The notes under the pieces: generated by a model
The model's input: only the letters and a program-made list of their open reading frames with translations
What the model was told of the DNA's origin: nothing
The model's database searches: none
Part shown: positions 45,354-58,904 of the stretch, piece after piece
How the letters are laid out: each line of letters starts with the position of its first letter
How positions within the stretch are numbered: the first letter of the stretch is position 1
Program-made: the position numbers and the translations under genes
NCBI GenBank assembly: GCA_017893485.1
Contig: CM030360.1
Span: forward strand, 12,326,597 to 12,390,596
Direction of reading: 5' to 3'
Length of the DNA: 64,000 bases
Source: Hemerocallis citrina
Lineage: Eukaryota > Streptophyta > Magnoliopsida > Asparagales > Asphodelaceae

Positions 45354-47678
45354 TTGTCAGAACGAGTCAGCTCATTCGCTATCCACATTGGAAGCACCCT
45401 TTCGGAATCGGAAGTAGAAAAGGCCATCAATCAAATGGGAGCAGACAAGTCGCCTGGGCTAGATGGTTTCCCAATGATGTTTTTCCAAGTTTTTTGGGAA
45501 GAAATAAAAGGGGACATTATGGGTTTGATCGATGAATTCTTCCACAACAACCTCAGATTGGGCATGTTCAACTTTGCAAAAGTAGTTCTAATCCCTAAAC
45601 GGGTGGAGTGTACGCGGGTAGAGGATTTTAGACCGATTAGCCTCATAAACTGCTCGGTTAAGATCATCACAAAGGTCCTGGCCATCCACTTGGGAAGCAT
45701 AATGGAAAGTTTAATTAGCAACACCCAGACTGGTTTCATCAAGGATAGATGTATCCTGGACTGTGTGGCCACCGCAGAACAAGTTATCCACCATTGCCAT
45801 ACGAGCCAGTCTAAGAATTTCCTTCTCAAACTGGACTTTGAGAAAGCATATGACTCCGTCGACTGGGATTACCTTTTGGAATCTCTCAGAGGGAGAGGCT
45901 TCGAGGTTAAATGGATTAGGTGGATCAAGCAATGTTTATATATTAGTAAAACGACAATTTCGGTTAATGGGCGGCCGGATCTACCGTTTTCTTGCAAGAA
46001 GGGACTCCGACAGGGGGATCCACTGTCACCTCTTCTATTCACTATCGTAGCGGATGTACTAAGGGGCATGCTAGATAACTGTCGAAGAAAAGGTTGGATA
46101 AAGCCCATGGCTAGCAGCACCTCTAACCAAGGATGCATGATTCTTCAGTATGCTGATGACACCCTACTCTTTGGTAACGGAAACAGGTCAAAAACAGTCT
46201 GCTTTAAAAGGGCCCTCTACTGTTTTGAAGTCTGGTCAGGTCTCAGGATCAATTTTCACAAGAGTGCTTTGATTCCAATTGCACTTTCCGATGTACAAGA
46301 ACATGACCATGCTACCATACTAAACTGTATGACAGGCGAGTTTCCAATCAAATATTTAGGGCTCCTGCTCAGACCAGGGAAGCTTACTAAGACGAACTGG
46401 TTACCTATCATAGACAGGGTGGAGGACAGATTGTCGGGATGGAAAGGAAAATTGCTTTCCCTCGGGGGCAGAGTGGTACCTATCAACTCGGTGTTGTCTA
46501 ATCTGCCCATTTACTACATGTCATTTTTTGAGCTGCCTAAATAAGTTATCCAAAGAATCGACTGAATCCGAAAGCAATTTCTCTGGAAAGGGACGGACTC
46601 GAATAGGGGGGGATACCACCTGATCAAGTGGGGTATTGCATGCATGAAGAAGAAACAGGGAGGGCTAGGCATCATCGACTTAAGAGATACGAACCTTGCC
46701 TTACTGGGAAAATGGTGGTGGAAGGTCTTCCACCACAACGGGGAAGGATGGCAGGATTTCATTCAATCATACCATCGGGGAAAAGGTACGAGAAATTTAG
46801 GCTTCCGGGTAGGGTCTAGAGTTTCTCGCTTCTGAAAAGGGATTACCAAAGCAAGCGGGCCTTTCAACTCAGCAGTTATATCGTCTATTGGTAATGAATG
46901 GTCCACCAGAATCTGGTGGGACAAATGGTGTGGTGCACATACCCTTAAAGAAACTTTCCCAGATTTGTATGAGAAAATGACTCGCCCGAATGTATCTGTG
47001 GCAGAGACATGGAAGGGGGGCAATTGGAAACCGTCTTTTCGAGGACCTCTTAGCCCAGGATTACATCAGCGACTGAATGAACTGCAAACGCACATTACAC
47101 GGAACGGAATGATGTGTGCTCAAGGCCCAGATCAGATGTGCTGGGGACTAGAGACCAACGGAGCTTTCACTGTTAGGTCTCTGTATCATCGCATTCACTA
47201 TCGAGGATGTAGACCCAGTTGGGCACAGGTGTTATGGAAAGCCAAAACACCCCTTAAAGTCTGGGTCTTCCTCTGGTTAGTGCTCAATAATGCAATCCTC
47301 ACCAGAGAGAATCTTGCCAAAATACAACCCCAGGTTGCGACCAACTGTGGATTCTGTAACTTACATACGGAGAATCTGAATCACCTTTTCATTCACTGCC
47401 AAAGGAGTAAGGCAACTATGGTAGAGGCATTAAGGGCCTTAGGGACATGTGACTACCCCTGCGAATACGAGGATTTGTGGGTTGGCCCTAAATTTGCCTC
47501 GGTTCGCCACGAAATTAAGGATGCTTGGTACTTAGCCATTGCGGCAACTACTTGGGTGTTATGGCTAGACAGAAATAATTTCTATTTTCGTGCTGCTTGT
47601 AATAGTATTTCTGGTAACCTTACTCATATCATGCAACTTATTTCCTTTTGGGCCACAGCTGCTGCCACAGGAGCATGA
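45354..47678 (+). pseudogene. LINE ORF2 reverse transcriptase to C-terminal region
   Basis: One frame with stops at 46542, about 46563 and 46833. RT motifs in order: DKSPGLDGFPM near 45447, FRPISLINCSVK near 45628, KLDFEKAYDSVDW near 45826, GLRQGDPLSPLLF near 46003, YADD at 46149-46160, GLRINFHKSA near 46240, KYLGLLLRPGKL near 46350. Then come LGIIDLRDTNLALLGKWWWK, the zinc-binding module at about 47350-47400 (CGFC, then HLFIHC), and a C-terminal WLDRNN near 47560. RT synthesises the element cDNA at the nicked target. Confidence 0.85.
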
Positions 47679-48041
47679 AGGAGGATTGCCAGAGTCTTCC
47701 AGGTGGAGAAATTTGATGATGAGAAGGTCGAGTTTGGACCGACACTAGACTGAGGGGTAGGCGCCCTTCATACTCACATGGAACATGATACAATTGGATT
47801 TCTACAGTCCGCAGCTACCTCTACTTTGTATTTTATTTCGATTTATTATACTTTTGGCTGTACTTGTGTATGTGTGGTTAGACCCACTCTCCAGGGTATT
47901 GTTGGGGGGTTATATTTTATTTTCTGCACCTTACTTTTGTATTTCCCCCGATATGCCGGGATTTTTTTATTAATCTCTTATTAATGAAACAGGGTGGCGT
48001 TATCCCACCTTTAACCTTAAAAAAAAGACATTGTTGACCTT

Positions 48042-48576
48042 GGAATTTCTTCTCTGAGATGTTCACATTATTGATCATTATACCAAACTCTTCTATATAT
48101 ATTTTTTCTAATTTACACTATGTTATCTAATTCCTGTGAATGGTGAAATTTTGTAGATTTTTTGCTTTATTCTTTACTTTTACTTGGTTGATGTTCATAT
48201 GCAAATGAACCATCGGTGGGATCATGTACAGTATATTGATGCAGAATATTTATTTATTTACTTATTTTGGGGGGGGGGGGGGGGGGGGGGGTTGATCATG
48301 TGCAAAGTTTGTGGTATAACTTTAACTAGGTCTACGAAAAATAGTGTTTCATCTTCTATTGTGATGCATGTATTTACTAGATTACATTATCAATATATCT
48401 TTAGCTTATATTTGCATATGTAGATGGATGACTTGTTGGAAGATATGGACTTTCTGACTACGTTTAATGCAACTATTGCAACAATCACAGTCAATTTGTG
48501 TTTTCATGCTTACGACGACCGTCAGAATAGAAATATAGATCGGGGACCTTAATGTGAAAGAGACCTCCTTAGGAAT
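48042..48576. other. Short intergenic stretch with 23-base G run
   Basis: DNA between the full-length LINE and the first solo LTR. The only notable feature is an uninterrupted G run at 48269-48291. No gene. Confidence 0.5.
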
Positions 48577-48581
48577 AGGCA

Positions 48582-51500
48582 TGTAACGCCCCGGATCCCC
48601 GTTATTGGACATTCGTGACGCAACCAGAATCTTTGCCTTCAAATGCATCTCAACACAGTAATAATACGGAAATTTAAAAACTTTTTATTGTCAAATAAGG
48701 TCATTACATCATCGATTACAACCATTATATTGTTCTTGAACAAGAATACAAATTGCATTAGTTCATTACATCTTATTACAAAATATTTACCAACTCCCCT
48801 TGTAAAGCTATCAGCTGTCTTCCGGAATGGCAGTCGACTGATCACCGCCAAAACTCTGCTGAGTGGTCAATCTGCTTCCCTGGGACTTGCCCCTCGGCTT
48901 GAGTTTTTTGCTGCGCGACTCTGATAATTCTGCACCTGCTCGAAAGGTAGGACCGGTACCTAAAAGGCGGGGAACGTCAGTAATTCTACTGATGTAATGC
49001 TGATAAGAAATAGCGATCTCCAAACTGGCAACCACAAGCCATCTTGAATGGGAAAAGAAACGTACATCCTAATTCCCTAGTGTTTATGTATGCCATGGTC
49101 TAACAATTAAATGCATCAATCACATGCCTTATTCTGATTGAAGCAAGACCTTGGAACTCTGGATACGCATACATCCCATACTGCATACGTTCCAGATCAA
49201 TGCATGATATGGCCTAATCTAATGCATAAAACAAAGAATGCACACGATGCACCTACTCTAATGCAATTCATTTGAGAACGTATGCATCCCATACTACATA
49301 CTTCCCCAAAATCAACTTCAATGGAAACGTATGCATCCCATACTATATACTTTCCAAAGAGTTTGCCTCTCCTAAATGTAGGGTTCAATCCCTCGCCATG
49401 CATCCTACTCTTGCACTCATCCTATTCCCAATAGATTTACCGTGTCTGAGGAGGTTGCAGTTATTCGGTCTTGTCTATTGCTGTAGTCACTACAGTGGTT
49501 GACGCGTTTGCCACTTAGTACCCGCGCACGAACCTCACTCAAAAAGTCATGACTAACCTTCTGGTACAAAACCATGTACCCATGACGTCAAAATAATTCA
49601 TATATAAAAACAAAACCCACGTGCATAGGAACACGATGGCCTCGAGGGTCAAATCTCCCTATTCGACAGGAGTTTCTCTCCCCGTTCCTTACCTCGGCTC
49701 CTTGGGAATTAACAGATCGAGATACGAGACTCGTGACCTCAAAACCTAAGAACACTATCCGTATCCCCACGATAGGAAAAGTACAACACCCGTCCATGGT
49801 CTGGTAGTACTAATGTAATTTACATATATCTAACACATCACTCTAATCCAAGACTCACTCTAATCCATTCAGTTGATAAAGTTGCTTCAAAACTCTGTCT
49901 ATCGACCCGTGGCCCTGGCGACACAAGTCATGCTCGCCACTTCCTCTAGCTTGGAATTTGTCCTTCATCACGGCCTGCATTCGTCTTCCTGGAATGAATT
50001 CGACGACACCAATCGGACGTCCAATGCCTCGGCAGAAGTTCTAATCTTAGGGTCGATAATCGTAGGGTATCACCCTACCTTAGTGACTAACTCGAGTCAC
50101 AAACATCCTCATCAGGAGTCAAACACCATCAAGACCATTAATAATCACCGATCATTCCTAATAGCAAGTCCATTAACTCTTATTCACAAGTGGGGAAAAG
50201 TACTTCCAACACTTAGTCAGAAATCATGACTAACCCAATATGTTGTTTCTGCCTAAAACTTAAAAATGTCATAACTTCCACAATACAACTCGGATTTGGG
50301 TGTTTTAGTCCATTCTGGAAAGCTAAGAATCTAAGCTACAACTCTCTAGTTAACCATTACCTCAGATTCATCCATCTAGTTGCCCTAAAAGGCTTCACAA
50401 TTCTCAGCCTGTGTACTCCCTATACACTGGCTGCACCTTACCGATGGCCTAGAAACCTGCTCACCCATCGGAATGACACAAATCCAGGTTCTATGGAAAA
50501 CTGAGAATGTCCTTTGCAACTTTCTAAATGATAACAACTCCAAATTATCTCATTTGTTTATCATAAAATGTTCATCTTTCTCAGGTGTACAAAATCATAT
50601 ATAATGCACTACTCAAACAGAGCATGTAGCTCAAAATCTGGTTTCTGTTCCAACTTGCAAAAATCATATCTATCACTATACTTACGATAATTTCTTGACA
50701 TAAGTCTTTTTGGAAAGCTCGGGATGTCTACTAGAGCTTCCTAGTTGTGCACTTCCTCAAATTCTGCTCATATAGAGCCATAAAGTTACAATCTCACCAC
50801 GGTGTCAATTCTGACTAAGATCTGCACAGTATGTGCTTAAAATCCCACAATAAATCACATGCATAGAAAATGATTATCAAACTTGTATTTTCAGAAATTA
50901 GACATCATCATGTATAGCATGCACAAAAGATCTCATCCTGATTCCAGGTATTCAATGAGTTCTACCTATTACAATCATGTACAAAAGTTCTACTGTTCTT
51001 CAGTCACTTTCATGAATACTCTTACTTAATTAATTTTGAACATGCATCAAATGTCGTCCAAATAATTCCAATATTTTTCTATAGGGTCTAGATTCATGCA
51101 AGATATCATGGTAAAAATTTTAGAAACAGATCATGTATCAATTAATTATAAAATTTCCACAAGTTCAGGTTCTACAAGAGACAGAACCAGTCTTTGCCTT
51201 ACGACCCAGTCATAAAGAATGATTTTATTAAAATACTAAACAATATTAGAAAAATCCGAAATAAATCATGTAGCTTCTAGACATGCTTAAGATAATTCTT
51301 TAAAAAATTTATGATCAAATTCCATCTATATTGCTCTCTGGAAATTCGGGAATATAGCATGCAGATCATGTTTTTCTGTTCAATTTTCAGATTCTAAACA
51401 AACTACCACTAACCATCCAATTCAAGGCTACTTCTACTCATTTCATGCAAGAAATCAAACAAAAAAAAGGAAAAAGTTTAAAGAACTCCCCACCCTCAGG

Positions 51501-52092
51501 TGTAGTTGAGAAGATGAGAGTAGCCAAGCCTCCTCTTCTAGTTCCTCATTCAAAAGCTCTAGATCACCTCCTCTTTCCTTCTTCTTTTACTCTCTCCTTC
51601 TCTCTTTCTCTAAAAATTTCAGAATTCTGAAATTGGAGTGAGGAGAGGGGGTTTCATGAGTGAGGAAAGATGAGGGAGGGTGTGCATAGGGGGTGGCCGG
51701 CCTAGGGGATGTAGGGGGGTGAGGTGGCAAGGAGGTTTTTCCAAACCAAGCTCTCTAGCTCATGGTTTTGGAGATATTTTTTCATGCTCATTTCTAACCA
51801 TTAGATCCTTGATGAGATGGGATGAATGACTAGATGTGAGTGCATGCAAAGAGAGAAAATATATTTATAGTGTAGTATCATACAATTTGACAATTGCATA
51901 TGTACAACACGTATATACTAGTATATGTACTAGTGTCGATTTTCTCATTCTCGTGCACCACCGCGAACGCAACCATTTACATTCATATATAAATCAATTA
52001 TTAATAGAAAAAATACATAATCGCGTGCAAATCTAAACTGTACAAGGATTATGAGGCAAAATAGTTATATGCTATTTTTGCGGGGTGTTACA
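48582..52092 (-). mobile_element. 3.5 kb solo LTR, probably Ty3/gypsy
   Basis: Ends TGTAACGCCCCG and CGGGGTGTTACA form the terminal inverted repeat of an LTR. The perfect 5-mer AGGCA flanks both sides (48577-48581 and 52093-52097). There is no coding sequence, primer site or second LTR inside, so it is a solo LTR left by recombination. A TATA-like CTATAAATATA on the minus strand near 51860, about 230 bp from the right end, suggests minus orientation. TGTAACACCCC-type ends and this great length fit plant gypsy LTRs. Confidence 0.8.
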
Positions 52093-52811
52093 AGGCATAT
52101 GCATAATATTTTGCACCGGGGTACCAAACATAGTCTCCATTGGCTTAGGATGAATGTCGTCCCTTTTCTAGGTCTTGCAAAAATAATGAGGAATAGTGGG
52201 CTTTTGAGGGACACTATTTATGTTTCAATTGAAGAATAACTGGCTATGTTCTTTCATGCGGTTGGCCACAAGAGGTTAATAGTATTTCAAAAATCCAATA
52301 TTACCGGTATGGTGAAACTGTGAGTAGGTATTTCAATGCAGCACTAGGAGCTATTTGTGAGATAATGTAATGTGGCAACTCGAACCAGAAACCCCCTTCA
52401 AAGTGGAAACAAATCCAAAGTGGACGCTACTTTTTAAGGTATATAATATTAATGAAACACCAATATAAAAAAAGATAAATTTCACTTGACCCTACTCAGT
52501 TTTTCCTAATTTGCACCGCAACTTACCCAACTTATTTTTCAGCAGTTTACCCTACTACCATTATATTGGGTTGGCAGTATATCCTACTCTATCTATTTGG
52601 CCATCACATGCAATCACGTGTTGCTAAAAATAATCTTTTATTGACTAAGTTACCCATAAATTACCCCCAATATATGATTCTTTGGGTTCATATCTAAACC
52701 CTAATTTGATTTGGGGAAGAAGAAGAAGAAGAAGAGGAGGAGACAAAGGTGCCAAAGAAGAAACAGAAACTGACTTGCAATCATCCTCCCATGGGCCATT
52801 TGAATTATGAG

Positions 52812-52951
52812 TGTTAGATATTATAGTCCCACATTGGGTATTAGGCTAGTTTTGTATTTGGTTCACTCCTATATATATATGAGATATTGTACTCAGTTAT
52901 TTCTCAATTCAATAATCTGCATTGTTTTCATCTCTCTGATTTATCTTAACA
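52812..52951 (+). repeat. 5' LTR of the 140-bp-LTR copia element
   Basis: Starts TGTTAGATATTATAGTCCC and ends ATCTTAACA. A TATA-like CCTATATATATATGAG lies at about 52869-52884. The very short LTR is complete because it matches both halves of the split 3' copy. Confidence 0.9.
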
Positions 52952-52984
52952 TGGTATCAGAGCTCCAAAAATCCCCTACAAGAA

Positions 52985-53515
52985 ATTAAGATTCCTTTTT
53001 CACACACACACACACACACAAAATAAATAAATTATAATAATAATAATAATAATAATAAAATGTCTTCAACCTCCCATCAAACCCAAGAAGAAGAAGAAGA
53101 AGAAGACTTCCGTTCACCATCTCCATTCTCCACCAAATCCATCGACTCCTGTCCCCAGATCACCACCACTACTTCAACATCTCCAAATCTCCGTCGACCT
53201 CCAATCCCCGACCACCCAAAACCTTAGATCCCTCCCGTCGACCTCCCATTCCCGTCGACCTCCAATCTTCAAACCCATCCCAGTCAGCCGCCTTTCGTCG
53301 ACCTCCAACACACCCGAAACCTTACCCCTATCTTCTAACCCTCAGCTACCCTAACCGCCACTATCTTCTATCCCTAAACTCCGATCTGCTCCCATATCCC
53401 TCTCTAATTTCATACCTGACCCGCAACCCTCTTCCCCACACGCAACCCTCTTCCGCATACCCATTTTTCTGTTTTCAAAAAAAAAATCGAAAAAAATCGA
53501 TTTTTTTACAGGTAC
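52985..53515. repeat. Microsatellites and C-rich filler in place of gag
   Basis: A (CA) run near 53001-53020, an (AAT) run near 53022-53058 and a GAA run near 53086-53105. These are followed by a C-rich stretch repeating CGTCGACCTCCA phrases and an A run near 53478. It may be captured host sequence replacing gag. Confidence 0.6.
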
Positions 53516-53521
53516 TACTAC

Positions 53522-55620
53522 TTGATGGAATCTCAGTCTCTTCCACACATTTCCACCTCCATTGACTTCTCCACTGCAGCCGCCTCTCGTTCCCCCTCCC
53601 TCCCATCTCGTTCCTCCTCCAGATTCAAACACCAGCAGTGCCACCTTCAGTCTGCCTCCGGCCTCCTACCTTCTCCCAGCCTCATTCCTCACCCTACCCC
53701 ACCTCTACTTCCTCCACCGGTAGCACCATCCTGTCCCCTACCCCGATCCAGACACCAACAACATCTCCCTCCTCATTGTGCTCTCAGCCACATCAGCACT
53801 AGTCTTATTCCTTATCGTAGTGCTTCTTCCCTTACATCCTCGGTCATATCTGTCACTCTAGCCTTGCCATCTCCTGCTGATTGGGCTAATCTTCAACAAC
53901 ATCTCACTCAGCTGGAACTACAGCTCATGGGTCAGTCTATTAATGCTGGCTCCTCTACTCCGACATTCTCTGCCACTCTTGGTATGAATTCGTTCTAGAT
54001 TTTAGATTATGGTGCATCACATCATCTCACTAGTAATCATATACTGTTCACCACCTGCACTGCACTTCCCTCTCACTCTCCATCTCTACTCACAAATGAT
54101 GGCTCACCACTTCTCGTTACACACTCAGGGGCAATTATCTCTCCCACTCTCACATTACCATATGTTCTTTATGCTCCTCATTTATCCATAAACCTTATTT
54201 CTATTAGTGCATTGTGCGATAGTGGTCTTGCCGTTACTTTTGACTCTATCGGTTGTTCTATTACTGATTCATGCACCGGTGAGGAGTTTGGGCATGCTAG
54301 TCATCAAGGTCATCTATATCATCTAGATTTTCTTCGTGCACATCACTCTCCGTCTAGTTTTGCCAGTATTATTTCCTCAGATGCTGATCTATAGCACAGA
54401 CGTTTAGGTTATATTAGTGCGTCTCGACTTTAGACTTTAGCTCGTAATGATGCCCTTGGTTCTCTTACTTTTAAACATTTATCTGATTGTCAGAGTTGTC
54501 ATTTCGCCAAACATATCACACTACCCTTTAGTCATAAAATCACTTCTCAAACACCTATCCTTTTCAACTTGTTCATTCGGACATATGGGGACCCTCTCCT
54601 GTACCTTCGTGGAAAGACTATCTCTATTATCTTGCCTTCATCGATGACTTCACTAGACATACATTGATTTTTCTTATGCATCAGCGATCTGAGATACCTG
54701 ATATTTACCGATTCTTTATGACTATGATTCACACTCAGTTCAGTGTGTGCATTAAGAATTTCCGATCGGACGGTGCTCGTGAGTACACTTCCACCACTAT
54801 GAGATCAATCTTTCGGTCTCACGGCACCCTTTTCAGCAATCATGCCCTCACACATATGAGCAGAATGGTGTAGCTGAATGCAAATATCGTCACATCCTTG
54901 AGACGGCTCGCGCTCTTTCACTCCTTTTCCGCTCCTCGTTCTTTCTGGGCTGAAGCTGTCATGACTACTGTTAGTCTCATTAACATTACTTCATCATCTA
55001 CCCTAGCTAGTACGATGCCTTATGAGGCTTTTTATCACACACCTCCCGACTACAGTATGCTTCGTACCTTTGGGTGCACCTGTTACGTCCTTCTCCCTCC
55101 TACTAAGCCCACGAAGCTCTCTGCTCGTGCTGGTAAGTGCGTTCACCTAGGTCTAAGTCCTGAACACAAAGGTTATCATTGATTTGATCCATCGGCGGGT
55201 CGTGTTTGCATTTTTCGACATGTATCCTTTGTGGAAGACTCTCCTTACTACCTGACTCCCCCCGAGGATGCTAGATTTCTCAATTTCCCATTTGTTGCTA
55301 GCTCTCTGACTTCATCTTCCCACATTCCTTTTGATCCTACTCCTCTGGCTCCATTCACATTTCCTGCAGTCCTTACACCTATTGTTCCCCCTACTGAAAC
55401 ACCACTTGCATCCCCACAGTGGCTAGCACCCACCCCACCTACTTCCCTACCGACACATGCACCCACTCCACCGTCTTCACCCTCACACATTGTCAGTCCA
55501 CCACCGCTTCGTCAGTCTACAAGTTCCACTTCTGGTATTCCTCCGGCACGTTATACACCAAATGCCACTGGTCTTTCTGACCAGTTTAGTTTTGTCACCC
55601 TAGCTTCCTACTCACCATAG
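53522..55620 (+). pseudogene. Protease and integrase remnants of the nested copia element
   Basis: A Ser/Pro-rich reading frame (53522-53998) leads into the protease motif DYGASHHLTSN at about 54005-54037. The Ser or Thr of the D-S/T-G triad is replaced by Tyr, making the protease inactive. An integrase-like HHCC region lies near 54390-54520 (HRRLGY, then CQSCHFAKH), and degraded integrase core follows to about 55180 with FWAEAV and FGCTCYV phrases. A Pro/Ser/Thr-rich linker (55231-55620) precedes RT. Many stops and shifts. Confidence 0.75.
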
Positions 55621-57160
55621 TTTCATGCATATCTCACTGCTATAAACTCTACACGTGAGCCCAGAACATATCAGGACGCAATCAAATATCCCGAGTGGAG
55701 GAAAGCTGTTGCAAAGAAATTCAGTGCATTTGATCAGACTGGCACTTGGGATGTCGTTCCTCTATCAGAGGGTGTTCAGCTAACTGCAAGTGGATCTTCA
55801 AGGTCAAATATCAACCTGATGGATCTATTGAGTGGTACAAGGCTGATCTAGTAGCCCGAGAATTTACTCATGAGCATGACATTTATTATGATGAGACATT
55901 TACTCCCGTTGCAACGATGACTACTGTTCACACTCTTCTTGCTGTTACAGCCATCCGTCAGTGGCCGTTATACCAGATGGACGTGAAAAATGCTTTTCTT
56001 CATGGTACCTTATCTGAGGTTTTTTATATGGATCCTCCTCCTGGCCTCCCTACTCCCCCTCGTCATGTTTGCCGGTTGCGTCGGGCTATATATGGTTTGA
56101 AGCAGGTTCCTCGAGCCTAGTTTGAGTGTTTTCGTCTTGTCATCACCAAGGCTGGTTTTAGTTAGAGTTCTTAGGACCATTCTATGTTTATGCGGTCATC
56201 ACCGCAGGGAAGGGTATTTCTACTACTCTATGTTGATGATATGATCATTATTGGGGATGACTGCGTAGGCATTACATCCACCCAGAAATACCTTCACCAG
56301 CAGTTCCATATGAAAGACCTTGGCAGACTACGTTATTTTCTGGGATTGCTCATGGATATCGGGGGATACTCATTTCTCAACAGAAATACACATTAGATAT
56401 TATCTCTGCTGCATGCCTCTCTGACAGTCGATCAACCGATACACCCTTAGAGCTTCATATGACGCTTCATCCCACTGATGGTGAGCTCCTTCCTAATCCC
56501 ACTAGATATAGACAGATTGTTGGACAGCTTGTCTACTTATACATGATCAGACTCGATATTGCTCATGCAGTCTGTGTTGTTTGTCAGTTTGTTTCCGCTC
56601 CTACGTCAGTTCACTACGGTGCTCTTCTTCGGATTCTCAGATATCTTCGGGGCACTCTTACTTGCTCATTATTCATGTCTGCTACATCCAAACTAGAGCT
56701 GAGTGTATATTCTGATTCAGATTGGGCAGGTGATCCTACTATCAGATGGTCTGCTACAGGTTTTTGTCTATTTCTTGGTGATTTGTTGATCTCATGGCGA
56801 AGTAAGAAACAGGCAGTTGTTGCATGTTCTTCGATCGAAGCTGAGTACAGAGCAACGACAGCTACTACTAGAGAGATTGTTCATGTTCGTTGGCTTTTTT
56901 AGATATGGGTGTCACTCTTTCAGGAGCTACTCCTCTTCATTGTGATAACCGGAGTGCACTACACATTGCAAGCAACCCGGTCTTCCATGAAAGAACGAAG
57001 CATATAGAGATGATTGTCATTATGTTCGTGAGCATTTTGAAGCAGGGACCACTTTACTTCATTTTATTACCACGTCACAGCAGACGGCAGACTTCTTCAT
57101 CAAATCTCATACTGTTCAGAGATTTCGATATTTAGTGGGCAAACTCACACTGTTTGACCC
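55620..57160 (+). pseudogene. Reverse transcriptase/RNase H remnant of the nested copia element
   Basis: Seen in order: [14 protein letters not shown] near 55785, YDETFTPVA near 55890, [12 protein letters not shown] at about 55972-56007, YGLKQVPRA near 56092, YVDD at 56229-56240, and MKDLGRLRYFLGL near 56310. RNase H has SVYSDSDWAGDP near 56705, WRSKKQAVVACSSIEAEYRA at about 56797-56856, and HCDNRSALHIA near 56938. Enzymes for copying element RNA. A few stops and one frame change are present. Confidence 0.85.
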
Positions 57161-58904
57161 ACCGTGAATTTGAGAGGGGGTGTTAGATATTATAGTCCCA
57201 CATTGGGTATTGGGCTAGTTTTGCATTTGGTTCATGTAACACCCCACAATTTATTTTTTTAATTAGAAATGCTTTTTTTATTTTGTTTTTTTTGCACGTA
57301 TGGTGCACGTGAAAATTTTTATTTTCATTTGTTACTCTCATTTTACTAATTTTTAGCATGCATAAGTTTAATTATTCTTCTTTTGATCCATGGACCTATA
57401 GATTAAAATCAAGCCCATTAGGAGAAGAACCCACTAGGACATTTAAATTAATTAATTAGAAGTGAGCCCATGAATCAAGCTCATTAATAAAATCACATTT
57501 TAAGTTGAACATGCACTAATACATAACAAATTACAAATGTTAGTACACATTTAGAACTATAGAATTGTATTAAAGTTGTACACTAAAGTTGGTCGGGTGG
57601 TACTATAGGGAAGTTAAGAAAAGTGAATAATGTAGTAGGTGGTGGCATAGCATTTAAAATATATGGCTGATAGTGTATGAGTGTACGTGGTAAAATGAGT
57701 TTGGAATAATGTGAATAAGATGAAGGGGGCCCATGGGTTGAATACACAGCAAGTGTATTTCGGCTGTGTGTGTGGGTGTACACACGGGAGAATGAAGGGT
57801 AGGCCGGGAGTTAGGATAGATGTGAGTTAAGGTTTAGAGTAGTGGGGAAAAGAGTTGGGGGTTTGGGAGTTATAGCATTTGGAGAGTTTGAGGGAGAGCT
57901 TAACAAAGTGAAGAGATAAGAAATTTAATGGAGGAGTTAATTCTAAACCCTAATTTGTCCTATAAATAGCATCCCTCTTCTTCTCATTTTACACACCAAA
58001 ACAAATCAAGTAAAGAGAAAGAAAAGAAAGAGAGAAGAGAGTTCTTGTGCTTGGAGGTTTTTGCTAGGAGAAGAGGAACTATGAGTCTTGGAGCTAGGAG
58101 TGGTGTTCATTTTTCTTTCTTTGTTCAAGCTTCTCAAAAGGTGGGTAATTTCCTACTTTCTAATTGTAGAGATTTCATGAGTAATATAAACTTATGTTGA
58201 TGTAAAATATATAGATAAAATCTCATGCTAGGTAATATGTTATGAAAAAAAAAAATATAGTGGTGATTAGAGAGATAATAGAAAATTTGACTAAAAAAAT
58301 TAATACCATGGTTCATGTTAGAATGCTTGGAAATTTTATGCACGTTTATTGTGTATATTTTTATGGGAAATTATTGAAAAATGTCACATTCAAATTATGC
58401 CATAGAATCATGATAATTAAAGGGAAAGAAAGAGAGCAAAGCAATTTTAGTTAAAGAGCCATGAAATGGATTGATATGAGTATATTGCCATGTTGTATTT
58501 AAAAATATAAACTCTTGCATAAAAGAAGTTTTGCGAGATTCTCATGATTGAGAGGCATGTTGTTTTGGTTATAAATTTCTAATTTGTATGAATGGGAATA
58601 TAAACTAGTTTTACAAATAAAATTCTTAAAATTCAAGTTTTGAGAAAAGAATACAAGTTTATGTGTAGAAAAGGATAAGAGTAATTATTTAAGAATAGAA
58701 GTATATGTTTTTAAATAAATTTGAAATTAGTCGTTTTCTGTTTTTAAAATTTATTCTCAGTCAAAAGTAAAGTTATTTCAATATCCTAAAAGATTGGATC
58801 TTTGGATAAACAAGTTTTGTAAAAAAGAATCGATTTCTGAACAATATGAACAAAAGCATTTTTGAATAATTCTATAACAGTAAGTGTGCATGGACTTCTT
58901 GGTT

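Larger units (their letters stand above)
40454..48026 (+). mobile_element. Full-length LINE, copy 3
   Basis: A 7.6 kb non-LTR retrotransposon with a perfect 15-bp target duplication, GACATTGTTGACCTT (40439-40453 and 48027-48041), and an 8-base A tail. Order: 5' UTR, ORF1 with two zinc knuckles, charged linker, ORF2 with endonuclease, RT, zinc-binding and C-terminal regions, then a 3' UTR of about 300 bp. The intact duplication and full length point to a fairly recent insertion. Both ORFs nevertheless carry stops and shifts, so this copy cannot move on its own. The minus-strand LINE at 61841-63515 is of the same family. Confidence 0.9.

Noticed and set aside
48582..52092. Possible complete non-autonomous LTR element
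   Set aside because: No internal primer site, polypurine tract or second LTR was seen; a single LTR flanked by AGGCA is simpler.
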